Positions 34,105 through 46,499 of a stretch of 64,000 bases of DNA are shown here, in pieces. The translations under genes and the position numbers were made by a program. Under the pieces are notes generated by a model that was not told the DNA's origin, searched no databases, and saw nothing but the letters and a program-made list of their open reading frames with translations. Positions within the stretch are counted from its first letter, which is position 1; the number at the start of each line of letters is the position of its first letter. Source of the stretch: Humulus lupulus (lineage: Eukaryota > Streptophyta > Magnoliopsida > Rosales > Cannabaceae); the NCBI RefSeq assembly GCF_963169125.1, contig NC_084798.1:168235980-168299979 (forward strand). Direction: 5' to 3'.

Positions 34105-36838
34105 TCACATAGCTTTTTTTATGGCTTTGAGCAGCAAGCATACGCTGTCTAATTAGCGCTACTCCTTCTTGAGCTTTTCTAGCAGCTTCGGGACGAAGAA
34201 GCTGCCTTTCTCCTACTTCGTCCCAATGCAACGGTGATCGACACCTTCTTCCATAAAGCAACTCATAAGGTGCCATGCCGATCGTTGACTAGTAGCTATT
34301 GTTGTAAGAGAACTCTATCAGTGGCAAGTACTTATTCCATGATCCTCCGCAATCAAGTACACAAGCGCGCTACATATCTTCTCAAATTTGAATCGTACAC
34401 TCGGACTGACCGTCTGTTTGAGGATGACAAGTTGTACTAAGACTTAACTTAGTACCCATGGCTTGCTGTAAACAGGCAGGAAATGAGCCGACTTGGTTAG
34501 TCTATCTATTACTACCCAAGCTGAATCATGCTGGTTATTCGTTCGTGGCAAACCCGTCATGAAATCCATAGCTATATCGTCCCATTTCCATTATGGTATG
34601 CTAAGTGGTTGCAATAAGCCTGCAGGCCGCAGATGTTTTGCTTTCACTTGTTGGCATACTAGACACTTAGACACAAATGCGACTATGTTCTTCTTCATCC
34701 CTAGCCACCAATAGATTTCCTTGATGTCGTGAGTCATCTTGGTCGACCTTGGGTGAACTCAATACGGGGTACTGTGCGCTTCTTCTAGAATCGCCATCTT
34801 AATCTCTTGATTATTTGGCACACATACTCGATCCTTATATCTCAATAATCCTTGACTTGATATTGAGAAATCTATGGCCTTGCCTTCTCTGACTGCATCC
34901 CTATGTGTCGCTAGTGTGTCGACATGCCCTTGCCTAATCCGTATATCTTCTAGCATATTTGACTGGATAGACAAATTAGCCAGCTTACCGACAACTATTT
35001 CTATTCCGGCACTGATTAGCTCCTGCTGTAGCGGATTTTCTATTCCGGCTAGTGCTGCTAAACTTCCATAATTCTTCCTACTTAGCGCATCGGCAACTAC
35101 GTTTGCCTTTCCCAGGTGGTATAGGATTTCGCAGTCGTAATCCTTTACTAACTCTAACCACCTGCGCTGCCTCATGTTGAGCTCCTTCTGAGTAAAGAAG
35201 TACTTTAAACTTTTGTGGTCTGTATAAATCTAGCACTGTTCTCTGTAAAGATAATGGCACCAGATTTTCAACGCAAAGACCACCGCTGCCAACTCCATAT
35301 CATGTGTTGGATAGTGTTGCTCGTACTCCTTCAGCTGCCGTGAGGCATAGGCTATCACCTTGTCATTCTACATCTGCACGAAACCCAACCCTTGCTTTGA
35401 TGCATTGCAGTAGACTACAAAATTATCATTGGGTGTCGGTACACAGAGTACTGGTCCTGAGCACAGCTTGTCCTTAAGCAACTGGAAGCTTTCTTCACAT
35501 CTATCATTCCAGTTGAATCTTTGCAGTTTCTGGGTCAGGTTGGTGAGTGGAGTGGCTATCTTAGAAAAGCCCTCTATGAACCTCCTATAATAACCTGCTA
35601 ATCCCAGAAAGCTCCTTACTTCGGATGCATTCCTTGGTCTTGGCCAATCCTTCACGGCCTCTACCTTTGATGTGTCTACTGCAACTCTGTCCTTGGATAT
35701 AATGTGCCCGAGGAACGCCACTTGCGAAAGACCAAACTCTCATTTCTTGAACTTGGCGTAGAGTTTATGCTCCTTTAGTCGTGACAAAATCAACCTCAAA
35801 TGTTCCTCATGCTCGACTTCGTCCTTGGTGTATACTAAGATGTCGTCTAAAAGCTGTCTTAGGAATATCTTCTCCCCGCACCTTGAGCTGATGGCACCCA
35901 GACCTTAAATCAATCTTTGAAAATATGGTTGAACCTCGGAGTTGATCAAACAAGTCATCAATCCCGGGTAGAGGGTACTTATTCTTAATCGTTACCTTAT
36001 TGAGCTCGCGGTAGTCTATGCACATCTGCATAATTCCGTCCTTTTTCTTCACAAATGGAACCGGTGCTCCCCATGGCGAATCGCTTAGTCTAATGAAACC
36101 CAACTCTAGGAGTTCTTGTAGCTGCGTCTTTAATTCCTTGAGTTCTGTAGGTGCCATCCGGTATGGTTCCTTGGAGATAGGCTTAGTGCCTGGTACTAAT
36201 TCTATCGTGAAGTCAAATTCCCGAGACAGTGGCAATCCTAGTAAATCATCGGGAAATACTTCTGGGAATTCTCTTACAATGCGGGCATCTCCAACTTTAA
36301 GCGATGTTTCCTTTACTACATCTGTGATGCTGCCTAAGAATGCTTGACACCCTTTTTCTATCATCCTTTGAGCTTTGAGAGATCATATTAGCAGTGTACA
36401 AAGTCCGAAAACTTGTCCCACGAAGCATAATTTCTGGCTGTCAAGAGTCTCGAACATCACCTTCTTGCGTTTGCAGTCGATGGTTGTGCCATGCTTTCCT
36501 AGCCAGTCCATGCCTAGTATCACATCGAAGTCCTTGATCTCCAGTTCTATCAGGTCTACTTCTAGTTCTACTTCCTCAATCTTGATCGGTAAACCTCGTA
36601 CTATCCGTGATGATAGAACTACTTTGCCTGAAGGCAACTCGGTTACAAACCTAGTTCTAAATCTTTCACAAGGTTTGTCGAGTATTTCTATCATTCCTAA
36701 CGAGATATATGAATGAGTGGCTCCCGAATCAAATAATACAAAACATATATTATTGAGGATAAAAACCTGACCTGTGACCACCTTATTGCTAGCATCAGCC
36801 TCTCCTTGGGTTAAGGCAAATACCCTGGCAAGAACCAT
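34105..36838 (-). pseudogene. pol: protease-pol of element H
   Basis: Minus frame from 36838 gives protease (VLFDSGATHSYISL) and, past TGA at 36385-36383, the start of reverse transcriptase ([30 protein letters not shown]). About 35845 the RT core between GEDIPKTAF and DDILVYT is missing: a deletion fuses the two sides out of frame. Downstream come the RT thumb (FLGHIISKDRVAVDTSKVEA), RNase H ([33 protein letters not shown]), the integrase zinc region and part of the core (WKWDDIAMDFMTGLPRT). The C-terminus has been lost. Loss of the RT core makes it inactive for certain. Confidence 0.88.
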
Positions 36839-37989
36839 CTTATCTTCCTTTTTCCCTTCTGTCTTGAGCTGAGGACATTCTTTCTTTCGGTGTCCCTCTT
36901 GACCACAGTTGTAACATTGTTTAGTGTTTGCCCGACATTCCCCAGGATGTTTCTTTTGGCACTTAGCACATGGAGGTATTCTACATAACCCGGCCTACTA
37001 CCTCCATTATTTGACTGTGCCCTTTTATCGCTGTCGGACTGCTTATTGTCAGGATGCCTTCTTTTCTGACCATTGTTGTTGTTGTTGTTTCTGGACTGAT
37101 TGTTGTTGTTGTGGTTGTTGTTCTGACTTGTCTGAGATTGACCCTGCTATCTAGGCTCAAGCTCATTGCCTTCTTCTTTACTAACGTTAGCCTGCAGCCT
37201 TTCTACTTCTATTGCCGTCTCTAGAACGTCGGCATAAGAAGTATTTCCTGGGTTTGCTAACTTAACCCCTAGCTCGATCTTCAGTCGAAGTCCTCTAATG
37301 AATTTAGACACCCTCAGATAGTCAGTTGGAACCATTTCCAGTGCGAACATAGCCAAACGGTTGAACTGTCGAGCATACTCTACCACTGATAAACTTCCTT
37401 GCTTCAGGCCAGTGAACTCCTCAACTCTTGAAGCGAGTATAGCCAAATTATAGTACTTTTTGTGGAACAGCTCCAAAAATCGAGTCCAAGTCATGGTTGC
37501 AACATCATGCATCTGCTGGACTAAGTCCCACCATATTCTGGCATCTTTCTTGAGCAAGGACAAAACGCAGGATATGCGGTCCGCATTGCTGAGGTTCATG
37601 TGCGTCAGGATTGGCTCCACGTTTCTTAGCCACTCTTCTGCCTCGAAGGGGTCTGTAGTCCCTTCAAAGTTCGGAGAGTGTTGCTTATGGAACCACTCAT
37701 AAACTGGCTCCATGTGTTGTACTGGATACAACACATAATTCGCCACTGGCCATCCCCCATATGGATCAAATTGTTGGGGTGCTGAGGCCATTTGCTACGG
37801 TTGTGGTTGCGGCGGAGGTGGAGGCTGAGTCTGGGGCTGAGCCTGTTGTCGCTGTTGCTGCCATAGTTCCTCGACTTGTTGTCGTAGTCTGGCGATCTCT
37901 GCAGTGTTGTCAGCTGGCAGTGACAGCGCGTTGCGACTGATGGTAGCACGCACTCCCCTTCTACGAACTGGAGGGGCTTCTTTGTTCAC
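36839..37989 (-). pseudogene. gag: gag of element H
   Basis: Starts MNKEAPPVRRRGV. A Gln/Pro-rich tract is followed by TAG at about 37797, then the capsid domain (37791-37147; LLKKDARIWWDLVQQM, FHKKYYNLA), a TAG, an Asn-rich linker and two knuckles, the second being CYNCGQEGHRKKEC (about 36885-36926) after a frameshift. The knuckle reads directly into the protease frame. It would form the particle and bind RNA. Confidence 0.82.
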
Positions 37990-38579
37990 TGGAGTCGCAT
38001 TGGAGGCGTTTCCGTTGGTACGAGCAGATCTTCAGAGCGACATTGCAGCAGAGTTCTAACAGTTGAGAGAAACTTGTCAGAACTTTACCCTAATAGGCTC
38101 TAAGGCAAAAACTTAATATAAACAAACATAACGCGGACCTATTGATTATGGCTTCTTATGAAAATTATATAAGTCTTCTTTATTATTAGAGTGGGTTTCT
38201 ATACTTTGAAAAACAAGCCATCTTTATTATTTCTAATTCTGTTTCTAATCATCCTATATGACTTAATTCTCACGTTCGAAACTCATTTTTGTTCCAAAGT
38301 TAACGATATTGAGGGAGGGCTGGGATCAGTAAAATTGTTCCCACTACTATGGCCCCATAACTCTCAATATAGAAACTTGGTTCATTGATTTGTATCCACC
38401 CTCACCGAACTTAGTCATTATTTATTTTATTTATTATTTTATTATGATTGCAAAAGAAAATCAAACTCAACATGATAACAAAATAACCATGATATTAATT
38501 TGGAAAATAAAGTTTTCACTATTTACAACCATAAAAGAAAACAAATAATAAATTAAAACAAACAATGAAACTAACTATT

Positions 38580-39035
38580 CTAAAAATCGGGATCTTCTAT
38601 ATCCGATCCTTCATCTAGCATATCATCATTTAACTCCTCATAGTCCTCATTATCATGTGCCTCAAAATGCCCTCGAGGAAGGTTCGTAAAAATTCTGTGC
38701 TTTTGTTTATTTGTAAACTGAAATTCCATTTTTGAAGTGAACCTAATTAAGAGAAAATAATATCTCATTGCTACTGGCAATTCATCTTCATCATCCATTG
38801 TTTCCCGTATTTCCTCTAAGGCTGCAATTACAGTATGATACTCTCTAAATAGTCTAATTACTAAAACGTATTGCTCCGTTGCTCTCATCATGATCTGCTT
38901 AGATTCTTGGAGGTGATCTATTTCTCTATGGAACAAAAGCAGCCTCCAAGTGATTCTTTCGGTGTTTCTCGGTTCTCTAATTCTTTATAAAGCCTTAATG
39001 GCTCAGATATCCTCATCAGTTCATGCTCCGTTCAT
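38580..39035 (-). pseudogene. Extra ORF in the leader of element H, upstream of gag
   Basis: A 152-codon frame lies between the primer site (39177-39188) and gag (37989), in the sense orientation. ATG at 39035 gives MNGA, and in-frame stops sit at 39023-39021 (TGA), 39005-39003 (TGA) and 38987-38985 (TAA). From 38984 it is open for 134 codons to a stop at 38580. The protein is helical and charged (ITWRLLLFHREIDHL; VIAALEEIRETMDDEDELPV) with an acidic end (DDMLDEGSDIEDPDF). I do not recognise the family. The length and charge pattern over 134 codons argue against chance, but this is a weak case without homologues. Confidence 0.5.
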
Positions 39036-39176
39036 TCTTAACTGAAAACATAAAGACTAAAATCGTTAGCTATACATATAAACATAATAACTATAATCAT
39101 AAACACTTACTTGGCGGTCAGATTTAGAGCTTTGAGTGTGTCTATCGACGAGAACTTCATGCGAATGAACCGTTTA

Positions 39177-39188
39177 CTCTGATACCAA
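39177..39188 (-). other. Primer binding site of element H
   Basis: Minus strand reads TGGTATCAGAGT one base inside the LTR border, matching the initiator-Met tRNA primer site TGGTATCAGAGC except at the last base. Confidence 0.85.
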
Positions 39189-39189
39189 C

Positions 39190-41567
39190 TGTAACGACCC
39201 AACTTATTCTAGACCTTGGACCATTAAAAACTACTATACACAGACACTAATCTTAAGAAAACATACATATGAAATAACCATAACTTTATTATAAACTATG
39301 AAGCAAAGGTAAACATACATAAAATTCATTTAGGATATGGGATCCCATTGTTTTGAAAATGTTAAAATAAACATAACTTTAAATATTAAAATTCGTTACA
39401 AAATAAAGTGCAAAAAATACATATAAAGCGTAATTGAAATGACTAGAACACAACTTCATCCTCGAATCGTTCACGCAGTCCACCGATTCCATTCTCCCTC
39501 AATACACATTCCTAAGACGCCAAGAACCATCACGCCGCCATAACTATTTTCCTGCACATATAAAACATAAAGGAATGAGCCTAATGCTCAGCAAGGAAAA
39601 TCTACTACAAGCATGAAACATAATCATACACAAAAACTATGAACATATATCATATACTATAACACATATTATTCTAACCCATGTACATGGTAACTATTGG
39701 GGTTTGCTAACTAAGCAACTATAAACCTCAAACTACAATGAGGTTTGCTAGTTAAGCAACTATAAGCCCCAAAAACATAAAAATGTTGGGGTTTGCTATA
39801 TAACAACTATAAGCCCAAAACATAAAAGTGTTAGGGTTTGTTATATAACAACTATAAACCCCAAAACATGCATATATCATAACACTTTTATATAAACATA
39901 GCACATATCACATAAGAACTATCCTATTTTCCTTACCAAAATACCGGGACGATGAGAACAAGGTCGGGATTTTGGAACTAATAGATTAAAAGAAAAGAGA
40001 GGTGAACTAAACCATCAGGAAGATACTTACCAACAAGAACCTCATGTTCAAAGAACTTAGAAGCCTAACCAAGAATAAAGAATACTGAGTTAGGATTTGA
40101 GTAGAGAAAAACTATAAGCACTAGTGAAACAATACATAAAGGAACTAAGAATAGGAATACCTTTGAAATTGCTATACCCGATCTACACCTTGAAATCGAA
40201 ATACACACTATGAACCTTACTTCCTAAGTGTTTAATAAGCTTATAACCCCAACCGAAGTATTTAACACTCTAAAGTAAACCTAGCAGCTTCTAGGCTCTG
40301 AACTCATCTTGAAGAATGATGAAATGGCTGGGTACTAGGTCCTATTTATAGAGTTCAAGAATGAAAAGATCTTCATTTAGCTTGAATAAAATAATGGCTT
40401 TTCAATTGGAAAACATTTGAATAATTGTTCAGCAGAGGCTGAAGACTCGGTCAAAAAGATTCTGGACTTATCAGGAGGTTAAGGATTAAAATGAGCTCGA
40501 TTTCAAAATCATTTGAAAATACAGCCCTAGAGCCGATATATCGCCTACCATGGGCGATATAACGCCTGGGCTCATATTCCCGAGGCTCTTCGAGGTGGTC
40601 GTGCGAAGTTACGTGTTTTTCGTATCCCCTTATGGCGATATATCTCCCCCTAAAGCTGCAATATATCGGCATATGCTGAAATATTATACACGTAATTACA
40701 CTTTTTCAGCCTAATTTGAATTGAGTAAACACCCTTGACTAAGTCCTTTAACGATTTCAAAGTTGCTAGCAGACTCTAGGATTTTCAAATATTATTCTTA
40801 ATAAACTATTCCTCAAAAATACTTAATTTCTCATTAAACATACATATGACAAGTGTTATTATCTTATTGGGTCTATCTAAACCTTATAGTATAATAAATA
40901 TCATCTCCATAATCAGTCATATTAATCAAACCTTAGGTTATAATTAATACTCTTAAAATATAGGTTAAACTTATAAAATCTACATGTGTTGCTACAAGTG
41001 TCCAACTAAGTCCCGGCTTGCACCAAAATCCACAATAATAAACATACTATAACTACTACTAGCTATTACTATTACTATTATCTAACTAGCTAAGTAAAGT
41101 TTTTGGACTCTACACCTAAACATAGCAAGTACAATTTAGTCTCAATCACGACTCATACTCACACAAGCATATCACAAAAGTTATCATGAACTTGTACACT
41201 TTCTAAGTGCCTATGCCGAAACCAAAGAATTTCACAAGACTCATAACACATGGAATACCACTTATCATGCTACTATTTGTACATAAAATCATAAATTTAA
41301 TCACATAAGAATTTAAACAAATCCTACTTGACATTCTAGACTTGGACGATTATTATTAATATCAAATGATGAATTTTATTTCTTATTTTAACTTTCTAAA
41401 ATCATGTTACATGTTTCACAAAATCATGAAGAATGATTTTACACTTTTCAAAAATAAATTTTAGATGTGAATCTCCCTAGCAATGTCGAAACCATAGTTT
41501 ATTTCAAAAGACATGTGACACTTTTATTTCAATAAAATATCAACAAAGTTTCATGTCATATGTAACA
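39190..41567 (-). repeat. Element H 5' LTR (2378 bp)
   Basis: TGTAACGACCC...TATGTAACA followed by CCTAA. Contains palindromic CGATATATCG-type segments (40531-40675) in the place where other LTRs hold GCCGCGGC. The 5-bp duplication sets its right end. Confidence 0.82.
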
Positions 41568-43055
41568 CCTAATGTTACCAATCATGCTTGAAAAGATAGC
41601 AAAATATTTCCTTGTTAAAATTTCTTATACTAGGCCGAAATGTATTGACACTTTGTATTATTTGGTAAATGACTCAAGAAAAATCAAAATTTATTTTCAT
41701 ACATATGGGCCGAAAACTCTATAAAGAATGAGACACTTAATTCTCCATTTAAATATTATCTTAAAATCACAACTTTACGTAGCATAGCATAAACTCATCA
41801 ATATTTGTAAATAATTAACCAAAAGAAACAAGAGAGTTGTCAGCCTAAAAAAATATCATGGCCGAATCCTATACACCATTTCCATTCAAGAATTTACATT
41901 TTTGTTTCCCACATGATTCATCATTACAATATTAACATGCTTTTCTATTAATGCAATAAACAATGTAACATCAACTTTCTCATGCTTCAATTTTACAACA
42001 CACTCCCTAAGCAAGAAACATGCTTATTAAAATTCAAGAGAAGTAAAATGAATCAAATAATATAGCTAGGCCGAATATGCACCCAACAATACACTTTTGT
42101 TTTTCCAAAATTTAATTAAAACCTAATCATGCTTCTAATCAAGAGATCATCACCATACATATATTAATCAAAACTATATGATCAAACATAAACATATTTT
42201 CTCAAAAAAATCAAATACTAATCCATTTCCATGAACAAGAGTTAAATCAATATCAAATCAACAAAAGGGTAGGGAATCCCATTACCTCCTTGGTAGTGTT
42301 CAAAAACACAAAGCAAATAATACTTACGCACCAAAAGAAAAGATGAACAACTTTCTTAGAATTGAGAAGGAGAAACCTAATCTTAGAGGATAAAATATCA
42401 AAACAAAAATCAAGACAAGAACACATATCTAGAGATTCTTGAAACCCCTTTTCTCTTCTCCTTCTTTCTCTCTCTCTTTCTTTCTTTCTTACTTTCTCTT
42501 TCTCTTTCTCTTTCTCATGCTCTCCTCTCCCTCTTTCTCTCAACAATTCGGCAACCACCAAAATGGTTCTTCAAAGCTCACATATTTTCTATTTATAATA
42601 CTCTAGTAACCTAACCCTAAGGAAAAATCCAAGTGTGAGAAGCTCAAATCCTATCCCACAAAATAAGCTAAATGCCACAATTTCCTCTCTTTACACCTCA
42701 CCTAAACCTTATCCCAATGTAAACACAATCCAAAAGATAAGCCTTCTCATCTTGCACCAAAAGATGACAACCCATTTTTCTTCCCCTTTTTATTTTCCTA
42801 AATTAATTGAAATAAAAATAAAACAAACATCCACACACACACACACATTTTGATAAAAAAATGTAACTTATTCTAATCACATAATTTTGTCACACCAAAT
42901 GAAAATGCACTAATAATAGAACAAACATCACACAATTATTTCCAAATAATCAATTAAATCCTAATTCACACAAAACAAACATTTCAATTATTTTCTAAAA
43001 ATAATTCAATTAAAATAAAATATAACAAATAATAAAACAAAATTGGATCACTACA
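41568..43055 (-). repeat. Solo LTR X, right part
   Basis: Resumes after CCTAA and ends GGATCACTACA, followed by GTAAT (43056-43060), the second copy of the duplication at 32503. CT-rich run at 42440-42540. No coding sequence; open frames are AT-rich chance. Confidence 0.65.
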
Positions 43056-43230
43056 GTAATTTTAGGAACCCTAATTTATATCATCTACCTCTCTCAAGTG
43101 TAAACAAAATTATTCTTAATTAATCAACAATATATCTTTATTAAATATCAATTAAACAAGATTACCTATCTTTGTGTAAAATCCTTAATCTCAATTCAAT
43201 TCAAGGGTGATCAAGCATTAAAATAATAAG
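43056..43230. repeat. Repeat J, second copy, continuation
   Basis: Matches J first copy near 31270-31535 (CATCTAC...CTCTCAAGTGT; GGTGATCAAGCATTA). Cut at 43230 by the 5' LTR of element I. Confidence 0.65.
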
Positions 43231-43965
43231 TGTTACACCCAAATTTTGAGATTAAGTGAACAACCTCAAAATGTAGGCTCGTAAAAGCATAGGCTCAAAA
43301 TAAATGAATTTCCACATTACACTTGTGCAAATTATCATGGAATGTCATAGCCACATGGTTCTAGATTTGCCATCAGCGTTCGAGCATGGGTTGCAGGCTT
43401 GAAGGCATTAACCTTCTTTCAAGGATGAGTTCGACAGACCTAACAAGGGAGGAGGAAACAACAATTGGAATGATGAGCTCGAGGCTATGAGTGATCTCGA
43501 AAGTGCGTTGAAGCAATGTTCAATCTCAATGATGCGTTTACCACACAGAAAAGTTGTTAGGAAATCCCTATTTCTTTGAGATTAGTTAAGACCGTGTGTC
43601 AAATCCCTAATTTTATGGTATCTTTATTTAAGTAATGCATTTAAGTCATATTATTTTTATTCAAATATTTATTTGAATTTGAATATGTGTTGTAAATTCC
43701 CTAACTTAGGGGAAGATATTCTTGTTACCAGGACTATCAATAGCCAGGATCTGGTCATTTGTAGAGAGGCACAATTTTGTACTAGGAAAGACTCTGCCAA
43801 ATTACTTTCACTTGAAACTTTTGCACAGATTTCATAATAATAGTGACTCATGGACGTAGGTAGATTATGAACTGCTGAACCACGATAAAAATCTGGATTT
43901 TCTTTTCTTTCTAATTAATTGTTTATTGCTCTACATAATTAAGTTGACGAAAAGTTGCGTTAATA
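43231..43965 (+). repeat. Element I 5' LTR (about 735 bp)
   Basis: Starts TGTTACACCC at the break in repeat J. The end is set by the primer site; the last bases TTGCGTTAATA look like a worn TTAACA end. The partner LTR lies outside, so the boundaries are inferred. Confidence 0.55.
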
Positions 43966-43966
43966 G

Positions 43967-43985
43967 TTTGGTGCTTTCATTGAGA
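43967..43985 (+). other. Primer binding site of element I
   Basis: TTTGGTGCTTTCATTGAGAA next to the LTR. It aligns with TTTGGCGCCGTCTATGGGAA of element A, and both are followed by CATTA. Confidence 0.55.
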
Positions 43986-44038
43986 ACATTAAGTATTTCT
44001 TCCTACTGTTTAGTATAAAAACCTATTGCATAACATAA

Positions 44039-46494
44039 ATGGTCACCCTAAATATCCCTAGAACTAGTGGGCGACCATTACCTCAAATCCCCGAGGAGTG
44101 TACTGGACGAACTAAGAACCATCCCCAAAGGCCTGGTAAACAGCCCATTGTGGACCAGAGCCCTGATGACGGGAGTGCCTCATCGTATTCTAGAAGACAA
44201 CTTGGTCAACCTTCTAGGCCTAATGAGGATTTATACTATAATCTAGAAAGATACGTGCCAATAGTGGAGCTAGAAAATCGTAGGTTGTGTGAACAGTTAG
44301 CCGAGGCTACACAGCTAAATGAGGAGATGGAAAGGTGAGCTACTGAAGTTCAAGCACCACCCTGATGGACCAGGGGACAACCTCAGGGGAGTACGACTGC
44401 CAGGATGGCCAAACAAAGGGCCAAGAAGGCTTAACCGAGACCTAGGGAAAACATCATAAATAATCGACCTGGGGAAACTTCCTAGAACCCTATTAAGAAC
44501 AACCTAACAGGGATTGTTCCTGCACAAACTGGGAATAACCGAGCTCCCTTGATAGCTCGGAGTGATAACGCAGAGCCTACCAGGAACAACCCGGAGCCTG
44601 TCCGGGCTAACCCAAAGCCTGCCTGGCTGAATATCGGGAGGCTACCACCCTCGCCAATTAGGCATCCTCCCTCTCCGATAAGACATCCTTCTCTGGCATG
44701 GGGTTTATCCCAGCCAGTTCCCAATGGGAATTGAGCAGGACACAGGGCACCTCAAGGGCCTTCTCGAAGTGCTCGAAGTAGGAGTCGAGACACGAGTAAT
44801 CGGGCTTGACCCGAGCACAAGGGTGAACGTTATGCCCAACGAGAGGCTCAACAGGGACATAGATGACCCCAGCCATCTGGGAGTCATATGTCAAGGTCAC
44901 AAACGATCGGAATAAGGGTACATGTTGAAAACCCACCTCGTAATCGAGCTCCACAACATCAATAGCTAGAAAGGAATATCAGCTTCCTTAGTAGAAGTCA
45001 GGGTTACAACAAGTCGGTGAGTGTGTATAACACCAAGCCTAGAAATTGCGAGAATTACAAGAATGAGTATCCTGATCTTCGAGATCACCTAAATTAGAAC
45101 CGGGGGCAATCTAATCAGCCAAACTCGGACCTGCGAACACACTTGAATACCCGAAGAGAGACCCTAGAGCCAGTATATTGAAATCAATATAACCCTATGC
45201 TGCAACAAGGGGTTGGAGTTCACACGACTAATAACCAGTTGCCAATAGTGCAAGCTCCCCCTCAGGTGGATTTGGTTCAAGAGAGGATCAAACAGCTAGA
45301 GGAGACATTTAGGCTCCTTCAAGAGGGGAAAAATAAGGAAAAGGCTTACGATTCTGATGAGGAGTACGAGCATTTTTCCCCCATATCTCAAATACTCCAT
45401 TTCTTCATGGTTGGAAAATATCCCACGTGGCACCCTACGATGGGAAGACTGACTCAGGCGGCCACATGAGTACATTCAATACGGTAATGCAGAATAGTAA
45501 CATCGGGTATGAGCTCAGGCGTATGCTGTTCCCATCCACACTCACTGGACCAACAAAGAATTCGTTTGAAAAATTGTGAAGACACTCGATCTCATCATGG
45601 GAAAAACTATCCAAAGAATTCAAGAAACAGTTCAAAGTTGTGAAGAGCATCAAGCCTGAGGCATCCACATTGACCAATGTCAGGCAGCAACCGAGTGAGT
45701 CACTGAAAATCTATCTAGCAAGGTTCAATATAGAAGTGGTGCGAGCTCACAATAACGACGACATCGGTCATCTCATTACAGTACGGGTTTGGTATTTCGA
45801 AGGAGTCCCATTTGGGACAACATGCAAAGAAAACTTGTCAAGTCGATAGCCAAGTTCAATACTCAGGCTCAGACGTCTGTCAATGTAGAAGAGATGACGT
45901 TGGCACTCAAGCTAACTCCTCCACCTATAATAACTAGAACGAAAAAACGTTAACATAGCCACCACCTTGGCTACGCCCTCCACAATGCGACCCTCAGAAG
46001 ATAACCCTTCTAAAAGAAAGAAGAATGAAGGAAGTAACTTCGAGGCTGACGAGGGTAAGAAAAAGAAAGGGAGAAAATACTTCTCCATTTATACATTTTA
46101 TACAGAGCTCACAGATACTCGGGAAAATATATTTTTTGCGAATGAAAATCAGGTCCTTTTCAGGCGACCTGATGCTCTGCGAAACGAAAATCCAAAAGGG
46201 ATTCAAATAAGTTCTGTAGATTTCACAAGGATATGGGTCATACCACCAATGAATGCAGACAGTTAAAGGATGAGATCAAAGGTTTGATCTCGAGAGGCTA
46301 CCACGGGTAGTACATTCGAAACTGAAATTGAACCAATAATTCACTTGGACAAAAGGTAACTCCGGCCTAACCTAGCCAGCAATCTGTGGCCCTTCATGCG
46401 AGAGAGGATAATCGACCTCTCCCAATCGATGAAGAAGATGCAATAACCATCACGGGAGGACCGCACATCGCAAGGTAGGGTAAGAATGACCAAA
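44039..46494 (+). pseudogene. gag: gag of element I
   Basis: Starts MVTLNIPRTSGRPLPQIPEE. A polar N-terminal part with a short coiled coil (ENRRLCEQLAEATQLNEEME) and repeated Asn/Pro/Arg-rich linkers is followed by the capsid region (45460-45850; LKIYLARFNIEVVRAHN) and a C-terminal segment like that of element A (FYTELTDTRENIFFANENQV, 46085). The zinc-knuckle remnant is near 46200-46290. At least eight stops and several frameshifts are seen. It stops at the solo LTR D insertion. The matching phrase in element A is YYTDLTDTREHIYLTNED, which supports common lineage. Confidence 0.78.
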
Positions 46495-46499
46495 AGAGG

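Larger units (their letters stand above)
33387..41567 (-). mobile_element. Element H: gypsy retrotransposon with truncated 3' LTR and extra leader ORF
   Basis: Flanked by CCTAA (33382-33386 and 41568-41572). The right LTR 39190-41567 is full (2378 bp). The left LTR matches only its first ~718 bp (33387-34104), so the rest of the 3' LTR and the end of integrase are deleted. Minus order: 5' LTR, primer site, leader ORF (39035-38580), gag (37989-36839), protease and pol (36838-34105). Confidence 0.85.

Noticed and set aside
42253..42561. Lys/Glu/Arg-rich minus-strand frame
   Set aside because: Arises from a CT-rich run inside solo LTR X.
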